A stretch of DNA of 64,000 bases from NCBI GenBank assembly GCA_041659605.1, contig JBAZXW010000015.1:35681-99680 (forward strand), written 5' to 3'. This DNA comes from Solimonas sp041659605. GTDB lineage: Bacteria; Pseudomonadota; Gammaproteobacteria; Nevskiales; Nevskiaceae. Position numbers and translations under genes: made by a program. The notes beneath the pieces are model-generated. The model searched no databases. It was not told the DNA's origin and saw only the letters and a list, made by a program, of their open reading frames with translations. Positions 34,875-44,563 of this stretch are shown in pieces (position 1 is the first letter of the stretch; each line of letters begins with the position of its first letter).

Positions 34875-36980
34875 TCAGCCAGGCGGCGGCGACGGCAGCG
34901 CGTCCGTCTGCGGCGTCGCCTCGGGCTGCGGCGCCGGCTCAGGCGTCGGCTCGGGCACCATTCCGGGATCCGCTTCGGGCGCCGCTGTTGCCGCGGGAGT
35001 CGGTGCGGGCGTTTCCTCCGGCGGCAGTTCGCTCCACTGCTCGATCGGGCGCAGCACCGGGCGCTGTCCGCCGATCATCGGGCCGGCGCCGGTGGCGGCG
35101 TCGACCTGCGACTGGCGCATGGACTCGTATTTCTTGCGCGTGTAGTAATCGCCCTGGACGCGCTTGCGCAGCACCGACGGCCGGATGAACAACATCAGGT
35201 TGCGCTTGACCTTGTCGACGGAGCGGAACTTGAACAGCGTGCCGAGCAGCGGAATGTCGCTGATCAGCGGAATGCCGCTCTGCTGATCGTTGATCTGGTC
35301 GTCGATCAGGCCGGCGATGACCAGGATCTGGCCGTTCTCGACGCCGACGACGTTGGTCAGCGTGCGCTTGTTGGTGATCTGGTTGAGGGTGCCGGCGCCG
35401 GACGCGCTCAGGCTGGAGACTTCGAGGTCGACCTTGAGCTTGATCGAGTCGCTGTCGCCGCTGATCTGCGGCGTGACCGTCAGCGTCAGGCCAACGTCCT
35501 TGCGCTGGATTGTCTGGAACGGATTGATCGAGCTGTTGCTGGTGCCGGTGTTGGTGAACTGGCCGGTGAGGAACGGTACTTCCTGGCCGACCGAGAACTT
35601 GGCTTCCTCGTTGTCGAGCGTGACCAGCGTCGGTGTCGACAGCACGTTCGAGTCACCGTCGCCCTTGAGCGCCTTGAGCAGGATGCCGAAGCTGGTGCCG
35701 TCGCTGCCGCCGTCCAGACCGCCACCGATCGTGATGCCCTGGCCAATCAGCCCGGCCGCTCCGGCCGCGGTACCCGAAGTGGCCGCAGTCGCCAGCGCCG
35801 ACAGCGTGGTGGAGTCGAAGATGCCGGCGGCGGCGATGCGTTCGTCGTTGAAGACCGCCCAGTCGACACCGAGCTTGCTCGACTTGTTCGCGCTGACTTC
35901 GGCGATGATGCCTTCAACCAGCACCTGCGCGCGCTGGATGTCGAGCTGGGCGATGACATCGCGGATCTGCCGCATCGCCTTGGGGGTTGCAGTGATGATC
36001 AGCGCATTGGTGTCCTTGTCGGCCAGCACGCGGATGTCGCCGCTGCCGCCACCGGACCCTGACGCGGCCACTGGCGCGGCGGCGCCGCCGGCCTTGGCAT
36101 CGGCCTGCTTCACCTGCTGCGCATAGCCTTCGAGGATCGGTGCCAGATTCTCGGCGCTGGCGTAGCGCAGGTAGACGACCTGGGTTGCGCCGTCGTCGCT
36201 CAGCGGAATGTCGAGCTGCTGGATGATGTCGATGAATTTCTGGCGCTCGGACTTGTCGCCGCCGATCAGGATGCTGTTGCTGCGTTCGTCGGCGATGATC
36301 GTCGCCGGCTTGTTGGTCGGATCGGTCTGCTTGTCCTGCTGCGTCATCGCCGTGAGGATGCGCACGATCTCGCTGGCCGACGCGTTCTTCAGGCGGATGA
36401 ATTCGATGTCGCGGTCGCCGGCCTGGTCCATCTGCGTGATCAGCTTGCCGATGCGTTCGACGTTGGCGGCGCGGTCGGCGATGATCAAGGTGTTGTTGGG
36501 CTGGTAGGCGGCGAGGTGTCCCCACTGCGGCACCATCGTGCGCAGGATCGGTACCAGCTGCGAGGCGTTGATGTTCTGCAGCTGGAACACGTGGGTGACG
36601 ATCTCGTCCATCGGCCGTCCGCTGCCGGCGCCGAAGCGCGAGCTGCCTTCGAAGCGCGCGCTGGCTTCGGGGACGATCTTGATCGTGTCGCCGGCCGGAA
36701 TCGCGGCAAATCCGTTGACCGCGAGCACCGCGAGGAAGGTCTCGTAGAGGCCGTCCGAACTCATCGGCGACGCGCTGATCACCGTGACCTTGCCCTTGAC
36801 GCGGGCGTCGACGATGAAATTCTTGCCGGTCACGTCGCTGACGGTCGCGATCAGCGTCGCGATGTCGGCGTCCTTGAGGTTGAGCGTGATGTCGGCGCGG
36901 GCCGGTGCGGCGAACAGCACCGACAGGGCGAGCCCAAGAGCTGCGGCGCCCGAACGGAAGCGTTGATTGCGAATGGTCAT
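34875..36980 (-). CDS. gspD: type II secretion secretin GspD
   Basis: Outer-membrane secretin channel. The 701-residue precursor has a signal peptide (about 1-29, ending APARA), N0-N3 domains (about 30-380), the secretin core with the LSTPTLVTLDNEEAKFSVGQEVPF signature region, VTPQISGDSDSIKLKVDLEVS and the GIPLISDIPLLGTLF segment, then an S-domain-like tail. The final 60 residues are proline/alanine/glutamate-rich, longer than in many secretins. It starts 1 bp after the gspC stop. Confidence 0.95.
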   Translation of the reverse strand: MTIRNQRFRSGAAALGLALSVLFAAPARADITLNLKDADIATLIATVSDVTGKNFIVDARVKGKVTVISASPMSSDGLYETFLAVLAVNGFAAIPAGDTIKIVPEASARFEGSSRFGAGSGRPMDEIVTHVFQLQNINASQLVPILRTMVPQWGHLAAYQPNNTLIIADRAANVERIGKLITQMDQAGDRDIEFIRLKNASASEIVRILTAMTQQDKQTDPTNKPATIIADERSNSILIGGDKSERQKFIDIIQQLDIPLSDDGATQVVYLRYASAENLAPILEGYAQQVKQADAKAGGAAAPVAASGSGGGSGDIRVLADKDTNALIITATPKAMRQIRDVIAQLDIQRAQVLVEGIIAEVSANKSSKLGVDWAVFNDERIAAAGIFDSTTLSALATAATSGTAAGAAGLIGQGITIGGGLDGGSDGTSFGILLKALKGDGDSNVLSTPTLVTLDNEEAKFSVGQEVPFLTGQFTNTGTSNSSINPFQTIQRKDVGLTLTVTPQISGDSDSIKLKVDLEVSSLSASGAGTLNQITNKRTLTNVVGVENGQILVIAGLIDDQINDQQSGIPLISDIPLLGTLFKFRSVDKVKRNLMLFIRPSVLRKRVQGDYYTRKKYESMRQSQVDAATGAGPMIGGQRPVLRPIEQWSELPPEETPAPTPAATAAPEADPGMVPEPTPEPAPQPEATPQTDALPSPPPG

Positions 36981-36981
36981 T

Positions 36982-37860
36982 TCAATTTAGGGACAGGTTC
37001 AGCGTCTGCGACTGCCCGCCGCGCTCGATGGTGAGTGTGACCGCCGTGGCCTGGCCGAGATCGCCGAGCAGCTGCAGCGCTTTCTGGTTATCGTCCAATT
37101 GTATGCCATTGACCGCCGTGACCAGATCGCCGGGGCGCAAGCCGAGCTGCTGGAAGGTCTCGCGCTCGCGCCCGGGGTAGATGCGGTAACCCTTCAACTG
37201 GCCGTTGACGTTGGCCGGTTGCACGCGCAGGTAGTTCGAGGCCTTGGTCGGGTCGGACAGGATTTCTTCGCGGATCTGCGCCAGAGCCTGCGCAGTCTCC
37301 GCGCTGCCGGTCGTCGCCGGCGGGGGCGGCTGGTAGGTCAGCGATTCCTTGCTCGGCGCGTCCCGGTTCAGGCGCAGGGTCTCGAACTTGCCGCCGCGGT
37401 TCAGGATCACCCGATCGGGGAAAATGTCCTGAAGCTTGGTGCCGGACGTGATCTCGTTGCCGATGGCATAGGGCTTTTCTTCGCCACTGCTGCTGCCGAT
37501 CAGCGCGCGGGAATCCTTGTCGGCGCCGGCAGCAAGGATGCCGAGCAGCGTGAGCGACAGGCGTGTCTCCGGGGCGTCTTCGACGCGGCCGGTCGGCGTG
37601 GCCTGATACTGCCCGAACAAGTGCGCGTCGATCAGCTTGTCGATCTCGCCGCCCCTGGCTTGCGCGGCGCGCTGCTTCGGCGGTTCGACCGGCGGCGGCT
37701 GCCAGCGTGCCGCTTCCGGCACCGGCATAAGCGACCATACCAGCTTGGCCAGCAACCAGGCCACGACCGTCACGAGCAGCAGGCTGGCCGCGGACGGCAA
37801 GCCGCGCCCGTGTCGCTCGTACAGTTGGGCGACCCGCTGGAGGTTCAGAGCGTTGGACAT
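36982..37860 (-). CDS. gspC: type II secretion protein GspC
   Basis: Inner-membrane linker between the platform and the secretin. The 292-residue protein has a short cytoplasmic part, one membrane helix (SLLLVTVVAWLLAKLVWSL, about 28-46), a proline-rich spacer, the HR domain (about 75-165) and a C-terminal PDZ domain (about 205-290, LGLRPGDLVTAVNGIQL). The ATG at 37860 (MSNALN) is preferred to the longer frame. It is first gene of gspC-D-E-F and divergent from the cyclase gene. Confidence 0.92.
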   Translation of the reverse strand: MSNALNLQRVAQLYERHGRGLPSAASLLLVTVVAWLLAKLVWSLMPVPEAARWQPPPVEPPKQRAAQARGGEIDKLIDAHLFGQYQATPTGRVEDAPETRLSLTLLGILAAGADKDSRALIGSSSGEEKPYAIGNEITSGTKLQDIFPDRVILNRGGKFETLRLNRDAPSKESLTYQPPPPATTGSAETAQALAQIREEILSDPTKASNYLRVQPANVNGQLKGYRIYPGRERETFQQLGLRPGDLVTAVNGIQLDDNQKALQLLGDLGQATAVTLTIERGGQSQTLNLSLN

Positions 37861-37999
37861 CGGCACATCATAACCTGCGGCATGGGGCGGACTGTAGAAC
37901 CGGAACCGGTTTGGCGATGGTGGCGGGCGCCGCATAGGACCGGAATCGTTGCCGGCGGTTCCGCCATTGAGTAAGTTGGAGCCGAATCCTGGGGGAGCC

Positions 38000-40228
38000 A
38001 TGACGACACGCAGCCTGATTCGCCTGGCCATCAGCGCCGTCGTCTTCGTGCTGTTCCTGGTCCACAGCGCGCGCTGGCTGCCCTGGCGTCTGCTCGACGT
38101 CATCGAGGACTTCACCTACGACGCTCGCGTGCTCCTGACACTGCCCGGGAGCGGCGATCCGCGCGTGGTCATCGTCGATCTTGACGAGCGCAGCCTCGCC
38201 GCCGAGGGCTGGCCGTGGCCGCGAACCAAGATGGCGACCCTGGTCGACCAGCTGTTCGATCGCTACCAGGTCCGTGTGCTCGGTTTCGACATCGTGTTCG
38301 CCGAGCCCGACGACGAGGCCCTGCAGCTGTGGGCGCGCTTGTCGGGGCAGGACTTCGCGCAAGTTCCCGAAGTCGCCGGCCGCGCCGAGGACATCCGCCG
38401 CGAGTTGGATCACGACGCCCGGTTCGCGCAAGCCCTGCAGGGCCGGCCGGTGGTGATGGGCTACTTCTTCAAACCGGTGGTGCGCGACAACGAAGACAAG
38501 ATCAAGGGCGCGATCTGTGCGCCGCTGATCGATGCGCAAGCGGCGCGGCTCTACGACGTCGAGTTCATCGAGTCGCAGGGCTACGGCGGCAACCTGCCGC
38601 AGCTGCAGCAGGCGGCCGCAGCCTGCGGCTTCTTCGACAATCCGATCGCCGCGATCGACGACGGCGTGTTCCGCCGCGTCCCCCTGGTGCAGCGCTACGA
38701 GGGCGCGATCTACCCGTCGCTGGCGCTGGCGATCGTCAGTCTCGCGCTCGGCAGCCCGCCGGTCGAGCTCGAGTTCGAGCCGCCGGAAATCCGCACTTCG
38801 CTGCACCTGGAGCGGGTGCGCATCGGCCCGATCGCCGCGCCGGTGGACGGGCATGTCGCCGCCTACGTGCCCTACCGCGGCGACAACCGCACCTTCACCT
38901 ACATCTCCGCGGTCGATGTCCTGCGCGGCGAAGTTGCCGATCCGGCGCTGCTGAAAAATGCCATCGTCCTGATGGGCGCCACCGCGGCCGGACTGCTCGA
39001 CCTGCGCAGCACGCCGGTCAACAAGGTGTTCTCCGGCGTCGAGGTCCACGCCAACCTCGTGTCCGGCATGCTCGACGAACGCATCCGCCAGAAGGCGCCG
39101 TATTACAGCGGCATCGAAACCGTGATGCATCTTCTGATCGCGATCGCGCTGGCCTGGGCCTTCGCGCGGCTTTCGGCGGCGCTCAGCGCGGCGCTCGGGT
39201 TCGGGCTGATTGCCGGCATCGTCGGCCTTGCGTTCGCGATGTGGAGCGGCGCGGACTTCATCATGCCGCTGGGCGTGCCGGTCACGTTCACGCTGGCGCT
39301 GTTCATGGCGCATCTGCTGTACGGATACTTCATCGAGTCGCGCGGCAAGCGTGAAATCTCGAAGCTGTTCGGCCAGTACGTGCCGCCGGAAGTCGTTGCC
39401 GAGCTCGCCGAACACCCGGAAGCCATCTCGATGGCCGGCGAGAACCGCGAGATGTCGGTGCTGTTTTCCGACGTGCGCGATTTCACCGGCATTTCGGAGA
39501 CGCTGGATGCGCGCGCGGTCGCCGAGTTGATGAACCGCTTCCTGACGCACCAGACCGGGGTGATCCAGCGCCATCGCGGCACCATCGACAAGTACATGGG
39601 CGATGCTGTCATGGCGTTCTGGGGCGCGCCCTTGCCCGATGCCGACCACGCGCTGCACGGTCTGCAGACCGGCCTGGAGATGATCAGGACCGTGCGCGAG
39701 CTGGACGCCGAGTTCGCCACGCGTGGCTGGCCGCCTCTACGCATCGGCGTTGGCGTCGCCAGCGGGCGCATGGCGGTCGGCAACATGGGATCGGAATTCC
39801 GCATGGCCTACACGGTCATGGGCGACACGGTGAACCTGGGCTCCCGCCTCGAAAGCCTGACCAAGGAGTACGGCGTTCCGATGATCTGCGCCGAGGCCAC
39901 GCGCAACGCCGCGCCCTCGGACTGGTCGTTCCGCGAACTGGACCTGGTGCGGGTCAAGGGCAAGAAGGAGCCGGTCGCGATCTACGAGCCGATGGGACCC
40001 AAGGATCAGCTGGTTCCGGCGCTGCGCGAGGATCTCGCCCGTCACCGCGGCGCCTTGAAGCTGTATCGCGCGCAGCGCTGGGACGAGGCCGAGGTCGAGT
40101 TCTTCAACCTGTCGCAGTCAGGACGCCCGCAGCGGATCTACGAGCTGTTCATCGAGCGCATCATGTATCTGCGCGAGCACCCGCCCGGTGCCGACTGGGA
40201 CGGCGCGTTTACCTTCACGCACAAGTAG
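38000..40228 (+). CDS. CHASE2-domain adenylate/guanylate cyclase
   Basis: Predicted membrane receptor cyclase. The 742-residue protein has a first membrane helix (about 8-24), a large periplasmic CHASE2 sensor domain (about 40-355), three membrane helices (about 370-455) and a class III cyclase domain (about 475-660). The catalytic domain keeps both metal aspartates (FSDVRDFTGIS and KYMGDAVMAFWG) and the TVNLGSRLE segment with the transition-state Asn and Arg, so it should be active, probably as adenylate cyclase. A strong GGGGGAG ribosome site decides the ATG at 38000. What CHASE2 senses is unknown. The product could feed one of the Crp-type regulators in the window; that is inference. Confidence 0.92.
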   Translation: MTTRSLIRLAISAVVFVLFLVHSARWLPWRLLDVIEDFTYDARVLLTLPGSGDPRVVIVDLDERSLAAEGWPWPRTKMATLVDQLFDRYQVRVLGFDIVFAEPDDEALQLWARLSGQDFAQVPEVAGRAEDIRRELDHDARFAQALQGRPVVMGYFFKPVVRDNEDKIKGAICAPLIDAQAARLYDVEFIESQGYGGNLPQLQQAAAACGFFDNPIAAIDDGVFRRVPLVQRYEGAIYPSLALAIVSLALGSPPVELEFEPPEIRTSLHLERVRIGPIAAPVDGHVAAYVPYRGDNRTFTYISAVDVLRGEVADPALLKNAIVLMGATAAGLLDLRSTPVNKVFSGVEVHANLVSGMLDERIRQKAPYYSGIETVMHLLIAIALAWAFARLSAALSAALGFGLIAGIVGLAFAMWSGADFIMPLGVPVTFTLALFMAHLLYGYFIESRGKREISKLFGQYVPPEVVAELAEHPEAISMAGENREMSVLFSDVRDFTGISETLDARAVAELMNRFLTHQTGVIQRHRGTIDKYMGDAVMAFWGAPLPDADHALHGLQTGLEMIRTVRELDAEFATRGWPPLRIGVGVASGRMAVGNMGSEFRMAYTVMGDTVNLGSRLESLTKEYGVPMICAEATRNAAPSDWSFRELDLVRVKGKKEPVAIYEPMGPKDQLVPALREDLARHRGALKLYRAQRWDEAEVEFFNLSQSGRPQRIYELFIERIMYLREHPPGADWDGAFTFTHK

Positions 40229-40233
40229 CCACC

Positions 40234-41400
40234 ATGACTTCCGCATTCGACTGGCGCGACCCGCTGCGACTCGACGACCAGCTCGGCGCCGACGAGCGCA
40301 GCGTGCGCGACACGGCTGCGGCCTATGCCCGCGAGCGCCTGCTGCCGCGCATCAAGACGGCGTTTCGCGACGAGCGTTTCGATCGCGAAGTCATTGCCGA
40401 GCTCGGCGAGCTGGGTCTGCTCGGGATCGGCCTCGAAGGCTACGGCTGTCCCGGCGGCAACCCGGTCATGTATGGCCTGGTCGCACGCGAGATCGAACGC
40501 GTCGATTCGGCCTATCGTTCGGCGCTGTCCGTGCAGTCGAGCCTGGTGATGTTCCCGATCCTCAGCTACGCCAGCGAGGAACTGAAGCAACGCTGGTTGC
40601 CGCAGCTCGCCAGCGGCCGCGCGCTGGGCGCCTTTGGTCTGACGGAGCCCGATCACGGTTCCGATCCCGGCGGCATGGCGACACGGGCGCGTCAGGAAAG
40701 CGACACCTGGGTGCTCAACGGCGTCAAATCCTGGATCAGCCACGCGCCGGTGGCCGATGTATTCGTCGTCTGGGCGATGGATGCGGACGCCAAGCTGCGC
40801 GGCTTCGTGCTCGAGCGCGGCATGAAGGGACTGTCGACGCCCAAGATCGAAGGCAAGCTGTCGCTGCGCGCGTCGCTGACCGGCCAGATCGTGATGCAGG
40901 ACCTGCGTGTGCCCGACAGCCAGCGGCTCGACGTCGTCGGCTTCCGCGGACCGTTCAGCTGTTTGAACAAGGCCCGTTACGGCATTTGCTGGGGTGCGCT
41001 GGGCGCGGCCGAAACCTGCTGGTTCACGGCCCGCGACTATGTGCTCGACCGCCGCCAGTTCGGCCGCCCGCTGGCGGCCAACCAGCTGATTCAGAAGAAG
41101 TTGGCCGACATGCAAACCGATATCGCGCTGGGTCTGCAGGGTGCGTTGCGACTCGGGCGCCTGCTCGACGCCGGCGATGCATCGGCCGAAGCGGTGTCGC
41201 TGCTCAAGCGCAACAACTGCCGTCAGGCGCTGGCGATTGCGCGGGCCGCGCGCGACATGCTCGGCGGCAACGGCATCAGCGAGGACTACCCGGTGATGCG
41301 CCATCTGCTGAACCTCGAAACGGTCAATACCTACGAGGGCACCGAGGATGTCCACGCCTTGATATTGGGTCGTGCGCAGACCGGCTTGTCGGCCTTTTAG
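40234..41400 (+). CDS. gcdH: acyl-CoA dehydrogenase, glutaryl-CoA dehydrogenase-like
   Basis: A 388-residue FAD-dependent acyl-CoA dehydrogenase most like glutaryl-CoA dehydrogenase, which oxidises and decarboxylates glutaryl-CoA from lysine and tryptophan breakdown. Signs: GYGCPG, GAFGLTEPDHGSDPGGM (FAD and substrate loop), RRQFGRPLAANQLIQKKLADM, and catalytic Glu at about 368 in NTYEGTEDVHALILGRA. It follows the cyclase by 5 bp, so it may share its transcript although no functional link is apparent. Confidence 0.9.
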   Translation: MTSAFDWRDPLRLDDQLGADERSVRDTAAAYARERLLPRIKTAFRDERFDREVIAELGELGLLGIGLEGYGCPGGNPVMYGLVAREIERVDSAYRSALSVQSSLVMFPILSYASEELKQRWLPQLASGRALGAFGLTEPDHGSDPGGMATRARQESDTWVLNGVKSWISHAPVADVFVVWAMDADAKLRGFVLERGMKGLSTPKIEGKLSLRASLTGQIVMQDLRVPDSQRLDVVGFRGPFSCLNKARYGICWGALGAAETCWFTARDYVLDRRQFGRPLAANQLIQKKLADMQTDIALGLQGALRLGRLLDAGDASAEAVSLLKRNNCRQALAIARAARDMLGGNGISEDYPVMRHLLNLETVNTYEGTEDVHALILGRAQTGLSAF

Positions 41401-41487
41401 CGCCGCGGAGTGGGCCATTGGGCGATCGGGGCTTGTAATCCGCAGCCGCACCGCCAACTAATAGTCCGGCGGCGTAAACTTCAAGGC

Positions 41488-41808
41488 ATGAGCAACGAGG
41501 TCAAAAAGGATTCCGGTCAGGGCGTCGCCATTGAAGAGGCGAAGCCCAAGCTGCAACAGCCGCCGCTGTACAAAGTGGTGATGCTGAACGACGACTATAC
41601 GCCCATGGACTTTGTGGTCCAGGTTTTGCAACAGTTCTTCCACCATTCGCGGGAAAAAGCGGTGCAGATCATGTTGCAGGTGCATATCCAGGGACGCGGC
41701 GTCGCCGGCGTGTTCCCGGCGGAGATCGCCGAAACGAAGACCGCGCAGGTCAACGGCTATGCGCGCCAGCACCAGCATCCCTTGTTGACCGTGATGGAAA
41801 AGGCCTGA
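41488..41808 (+). CDS. clpS: ClpS, N-degron adaptor
   Basis: Adaptor that hands proteins with N-terminal Leu, Phe, Tyr or Trp to ClpAP. The 106-residue product has the substrate-binding segment LNDDYTPMDFVV (Asn-Asp pair), the HHSREKAVQIMLQVH helix and GVFPAEIAETK. A flexible charged N-terminus of about 25 residues precedes the core. It lies 39 bp before clpA, the standard clpS-clpA pair. Confidence 0.97.
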   Translation: MSNEVKKDSGQGVAIEEAKPKLQQPPLYKVVMLNDDYTPMDFVVQVLQQFFHHSREKAVQIMLQVHIQGRGVAGVFPAEIAETKTAQVNGYARQHQHPLLTVMEKA

Positions 41809-41847
41809 GCGGGCCCTGAGAGCGCAGGTACACGGAGCACGAAAGAC

Positions 41848-44136
41848 ATGTTGTCCGAAGACCTACAAAAAGCCCTCGACGCCGCCTTCGTATCGGCGCG
41901 CATGGAAGGCCACGAACTCCTGACCGTCGAGCACCTGCTGCTCGCGCTGCTGTCGGACACCCAGGTGTCCGAGGCGCTGACTGCGGCCGGAGCCGATCTG
42001 GACAAGCTCGAACAGGGGCTCAAGGAATACATCCGCAGTCACGTGCAGGCGATCAAGGACGCGGACAAGCACGAGGTGCAGCCGACGCTGTCGTTCCAGC
42101 GCGTGCTGCAGCGCGCGATCTACCACGTGCAGGCGGCGGGCAAGAAGCACGTCAGCACGCTCAATGTGCTGGTCGCGATCTTCTCGGAGAAGGACACCCA
42201 CGCGGTGTTCCTGCTCGGCGAGCAGGGCGTCGGCCGTCTCGACATCGTCAATTTCATTTCGCACGGCATCGCCAAGAACGGCTCGAATGCGCCGGACAAG
42301 CCGGCCGAGGGCGCGGAGGAGCGCGAAGAGCAGTCTGACAAGGCGCAGGCCGGCCAGAGCGCACTGGAGCAATACGCGACCAACCTCAACGAGCGTTCGG
42401 CGCAGGGCGCGATCGATCCGCTGATCGGCCGCGATCTCGAAATCGAGCGCGTGATGCAGACGCTGTGCCGGCGGCGCAAGAACAATCCGCTGCTGGTCGG
42501 CGAGGCGGGCGTCGGCAAGACCGCGATCGCCGAAGGTCTGGCTTGGCTCGTGGTCGAGGGCCGCGTGCCCGAGCTGCTGCGCAACGCCGTGGTCTACAGC
42601 CTCGATCTGGGGTCCCTGATCGCCGGCACCAAGTATCGCGGCGACTTCGAGAAACGCTTCAAGGCGGTGATCCACGATCTGCAGAAGCGCCCCGGATCGA
42701 TCGTCTTCATCGACGAGATCCACATGATCATCGGCGCCGGCGCGGCCAGCGGCGGCGTGATGGACGCGTCGAACCTGCTCAAGCCGCTGCTGGCCTCGGG
42801 CGGCATCCGTTGCATCGGCTCGACCACCTACCAGGAATACCGCGGCATCTTCGAGAAGGATCGTGCGCTCGCGCGCCGCTTCCAGAAGATCGATGTCGGC
42901 GAGCCCTCGGTCGAGGATACGGTGAAGATCCTCGAAGGTCTGCGTGCACGCTTTGAAGAGCACCACCAGGTGCAGTTCACGCGCGGCGCGCTGCGCTCGG
43001 CGGTCGAGCTGTCGTCGCGCCACATCACCGACCGCCATCTGCCGGACAAGGCGATCGACGTCATCGACGAAGCGGCGGCGCGTCTGCGCCTGCTGCCGGA
43101 GTCCAAGCGCCGCAAGACCGTGCAGGTGCGCGACATCGAAGAAACCGTCGCCCGCATCGCCCGCATTCCGCCCAAGAGCGTTTCGGCCAACGACCGCGAC
43201 CGCCTGGCGACGCTGGAGCGCGATCTCAAGCTCGTGATCTTCGGCCAGAACCAGGCCGTCGAGCAGTTGACCGCCTGCATCAAGCTGGCGCGCTCAGGGC
43301 TCGGCAGCCCGGAAAAGCCGATCGGCAATTTTCTGCTCGCCGGCCCGACCGGCGTCGGCAAGACCGAAGTCACGCGCCAGCTGGCGCTGCTGCTCGGCAT
43401 CGAGCTGATCCGTTTCGACATGTCCGAATACATGGAGCGGCACACGGTCTCGCGCCTGATCGGTGCGCCGCCGGGCTATGTCGGCTTCGACCAGGGCGGC
43501 CTGCTGACCGAGGCGGTGATCAAGCATCCGCACGCGGTGGTGCTGCTCGACGAGGTCGAGAAGGCGCATCCGGACGTGTTCAACCTGCTGCTGCAGGTGA
43601 TGGACCACGGCTCGCTGACCGACAACAACGGCCGCAAGGCGGATTTCCGCAACATCATCCTGGTGATGACGACCAACGCCGGCGCCGAGGAGTCTTCGCG
43701 CCGCTCGATGGGCTTCACCGAGCAGAGCCATCAGACCGATGCGATAGAAGCGATCCGGCGCATGTTTTCGCCAGAGTTCCGCAACCGTCTCGATGCAATC
43801 GTGCAGTTCGCGCCGCTCGGGCAGGCGGAGGTTCTGCGCGTCGTCGACAAGTTCCTGCTGCAATTGGAGGAACAGCTCGGCTCCAAGGGCGTGCAGCTCG
43901 ACATCGAAGAGGCGGCACGCTTGTGGATCGCCGAACGCGGCTACGACCCGAAGATGGGTGCGCGGCCGATGGCGCGTGTGATCCAGGAGAATCTCAAGCG
44001 CCCGCTGGCGGAGGAACTGCTGTTCGGCAAGCTCGCCAACGGCGGGCGCGTGCACGTCGAACTCGACGAAGCGACCGGCGCCTTGAAGTTTGAGTTGGAG
44101 GGCCGCGAGAAATCGACGCAGCTGGAACCGGTTTGA
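41848..44136 (+). CDS. clpA: Clp protease ATPase subunit ClpA
   Basis: Unfoldase partner of ClpP. The 762-residue protein has a Clp-N domain (about 1-145), a linker rich in acid residues, and two AAA+ domains with Walker A GEAGVGKT (about 215) and GPTGVGKT (about 500), Walker B IVFIDEIHMI and VVLLDEVEKAHP, plus the sensor and arginine-finger segments. A short ACGGAG ribosome site precedes the ATG. A strong terminator follows. Confidence 0.97.
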   Translation: MLSEDLQKALDAAFVSARMEGHELLTVEHLLLALLSDTQVSEALTAAGADLDKLEQGLKEYIRSHVQAIKDADKHEVQPTLSFQRVLQRAIYHVQAAGKKHVSTLNVLVAIFSEKDTHAVFLLGEQGVGRLDIVNFISHGIAKNGSNAPDKPAEGAEEREEQSDKAQAGQSALEQYATNLNERSAQGAIDPLIGRDLEIERVMQTLCRRRKNNPLLVGEAGVGKTAIAEGLAWLVVEGRVPELLRNAVVYSLDLGSLIAGTKYRGDFEKRFKAVIHDLQKRPGSIVFIDEIHMIIGAGAASGGVMDASNLLKPLLASGGIRCIGSTTYQEYRGIFEKDRALARRFQKIDVGEPSVEDTVKILEGLRARFEEHHQVQFTRGALRSAVELSSRHITDRHLPDKAIDVIDEAAARLRLLPESKRRKTVQVRDIEETVARIARIPPKSVSANDRDRLATLERDLKLVIFGQNQAVEQLTACIKLARSGLGSPEKPIGNFLLAGPTGVGKTEVTRQLALLLGIELIRFDMSEYMERHTVSRLIGAPPGYVGFDQGGLLTEAVIKHPHAVVLLDEVEKAHPDVFNLLLQVMDHGSLTDNNGRKADFRNIILVMTTNAGAEESSRRSMGFTEQSHQTDAIEAIRRMFSPEFRNRLDAIVQFAPLGQAEVLRVVDKFLLQLEEQLGSKGVQLDIEEAARLWIAERGYDPKMGARPMARVIQENLKRPLAEELLFGKLANGGRVHVELDEATGALKFELEGREKSTQLEPV

Positions 44137-44151
44137 TTGGGTTCGGCTGAA

Positions 44152-44183
44152 AAAACAAAGCCCGCGCAAGCGGGCTTTGTTTT
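44152..44183. terminator. clpA terminator hairpin
   Basis: Perfect 14-bp arms AAAACAAAGCCCGC and GCGGGCTTTGTTTT around a GCAA tetraloop, ending in T-rich sequence, 15 bp after the clpA stop. Confidence 0.92.
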
Positions 44184-44188
44184 GCCTG

Positions 44189-44270
44189 GTCATTCCCGCG
44201 AACGCGGGAATCCAGTGATGTGCGCGGCGATCGAGGTCCGGAACTGGATCCCCGCCTTCGCGGGGATGAC
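44189..44270. repeat. twin-hairpin repeat between clpA and infA
   Basis: A unit of two GC-rich hairpins facing each other: TTCCCGCG/CGCGGGAA at 44193-44210 and ATCCCCGC/GCGGGGAT at 44248-44267, bounded by GTCAT and ATGAC and with TCCAG/CTGGA just inside. This is a common type of dispersed intergenic repeat (the GTCATTCCCGCG family) in proteobacteria. Confidence 0.75.
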
Positions 44271-44294
44271 ATTGCAGCCGCTGGCTGCAATGTC
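44268..44294 (-). terminator. infA terminator hairpin
   Basis: Perfect 12-bp arms GACATTGCAGCC and GGCTGCAATGTC with a GCT loop, overlapping the infA stop codon at its right edge. It is a likely end of the bpt/infA-side transcript, although there is no long T run on the minus strand. Confidence 0.6.
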
Positions 44295-44511
44295 ACTTAT
44301 CTCGGAACGTAATGCGTCCCTTGGTCAGGTCGTAGGGCGTGAGCTGCACGGTGACCTTGTCGCCGGTGAGAATGCGGATGTAGTGCTTGCGCATACGTCC
44401 GGAGATGTGGGCGATGACCACGTGCCCGTTTTCCAGCTTCACGCGGAACGTCGTGTTCGGCAACGTTTCCGCCACCACGCCGTTCATTTCGATGTGATCT
44501 TCTTTCGCCAT
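44293..44511 (-). CDS. infA: translation initiation factor IF-1
   Basis: The 72-residue IF-1 (start MAKEDHIEMNG, with GRMRKHYIRILTGDKV and end GRITFRDK) has the OB-fold sequence and length of the family. It is convergent with clpA and lies 52 bp downstream of bpt on the same strand, in the clpA-infA-bpt-aat order found in pseudomonads. Confidence 0.98.
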   Translation of the reverse strand: MAKEDHIEMNGVVAETLPNTTFRVKLENGHVVIAHISGRMRKHYIRILTGDKVTVQLTPYDLTKGRITFRDK

Positions 44512-44563
44512 GTGCCTGCCGACCTCTGAGAGGCGCGCATTTTGCGGGCGGAAGTCGAATGTT

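Noticed and set aside
33295..35145. 616-codon plus-strand frame
   Set aside because: It is antisense to gspE and part of gspD, whose motifs are unmistakable.
44189..44270. structured small RNA between clpA and infA
   Set aside because: The two hairpins form a common dispersed-repeat pattern and are bounded by clear terminators, so a dedicated RNA gene is not supported.
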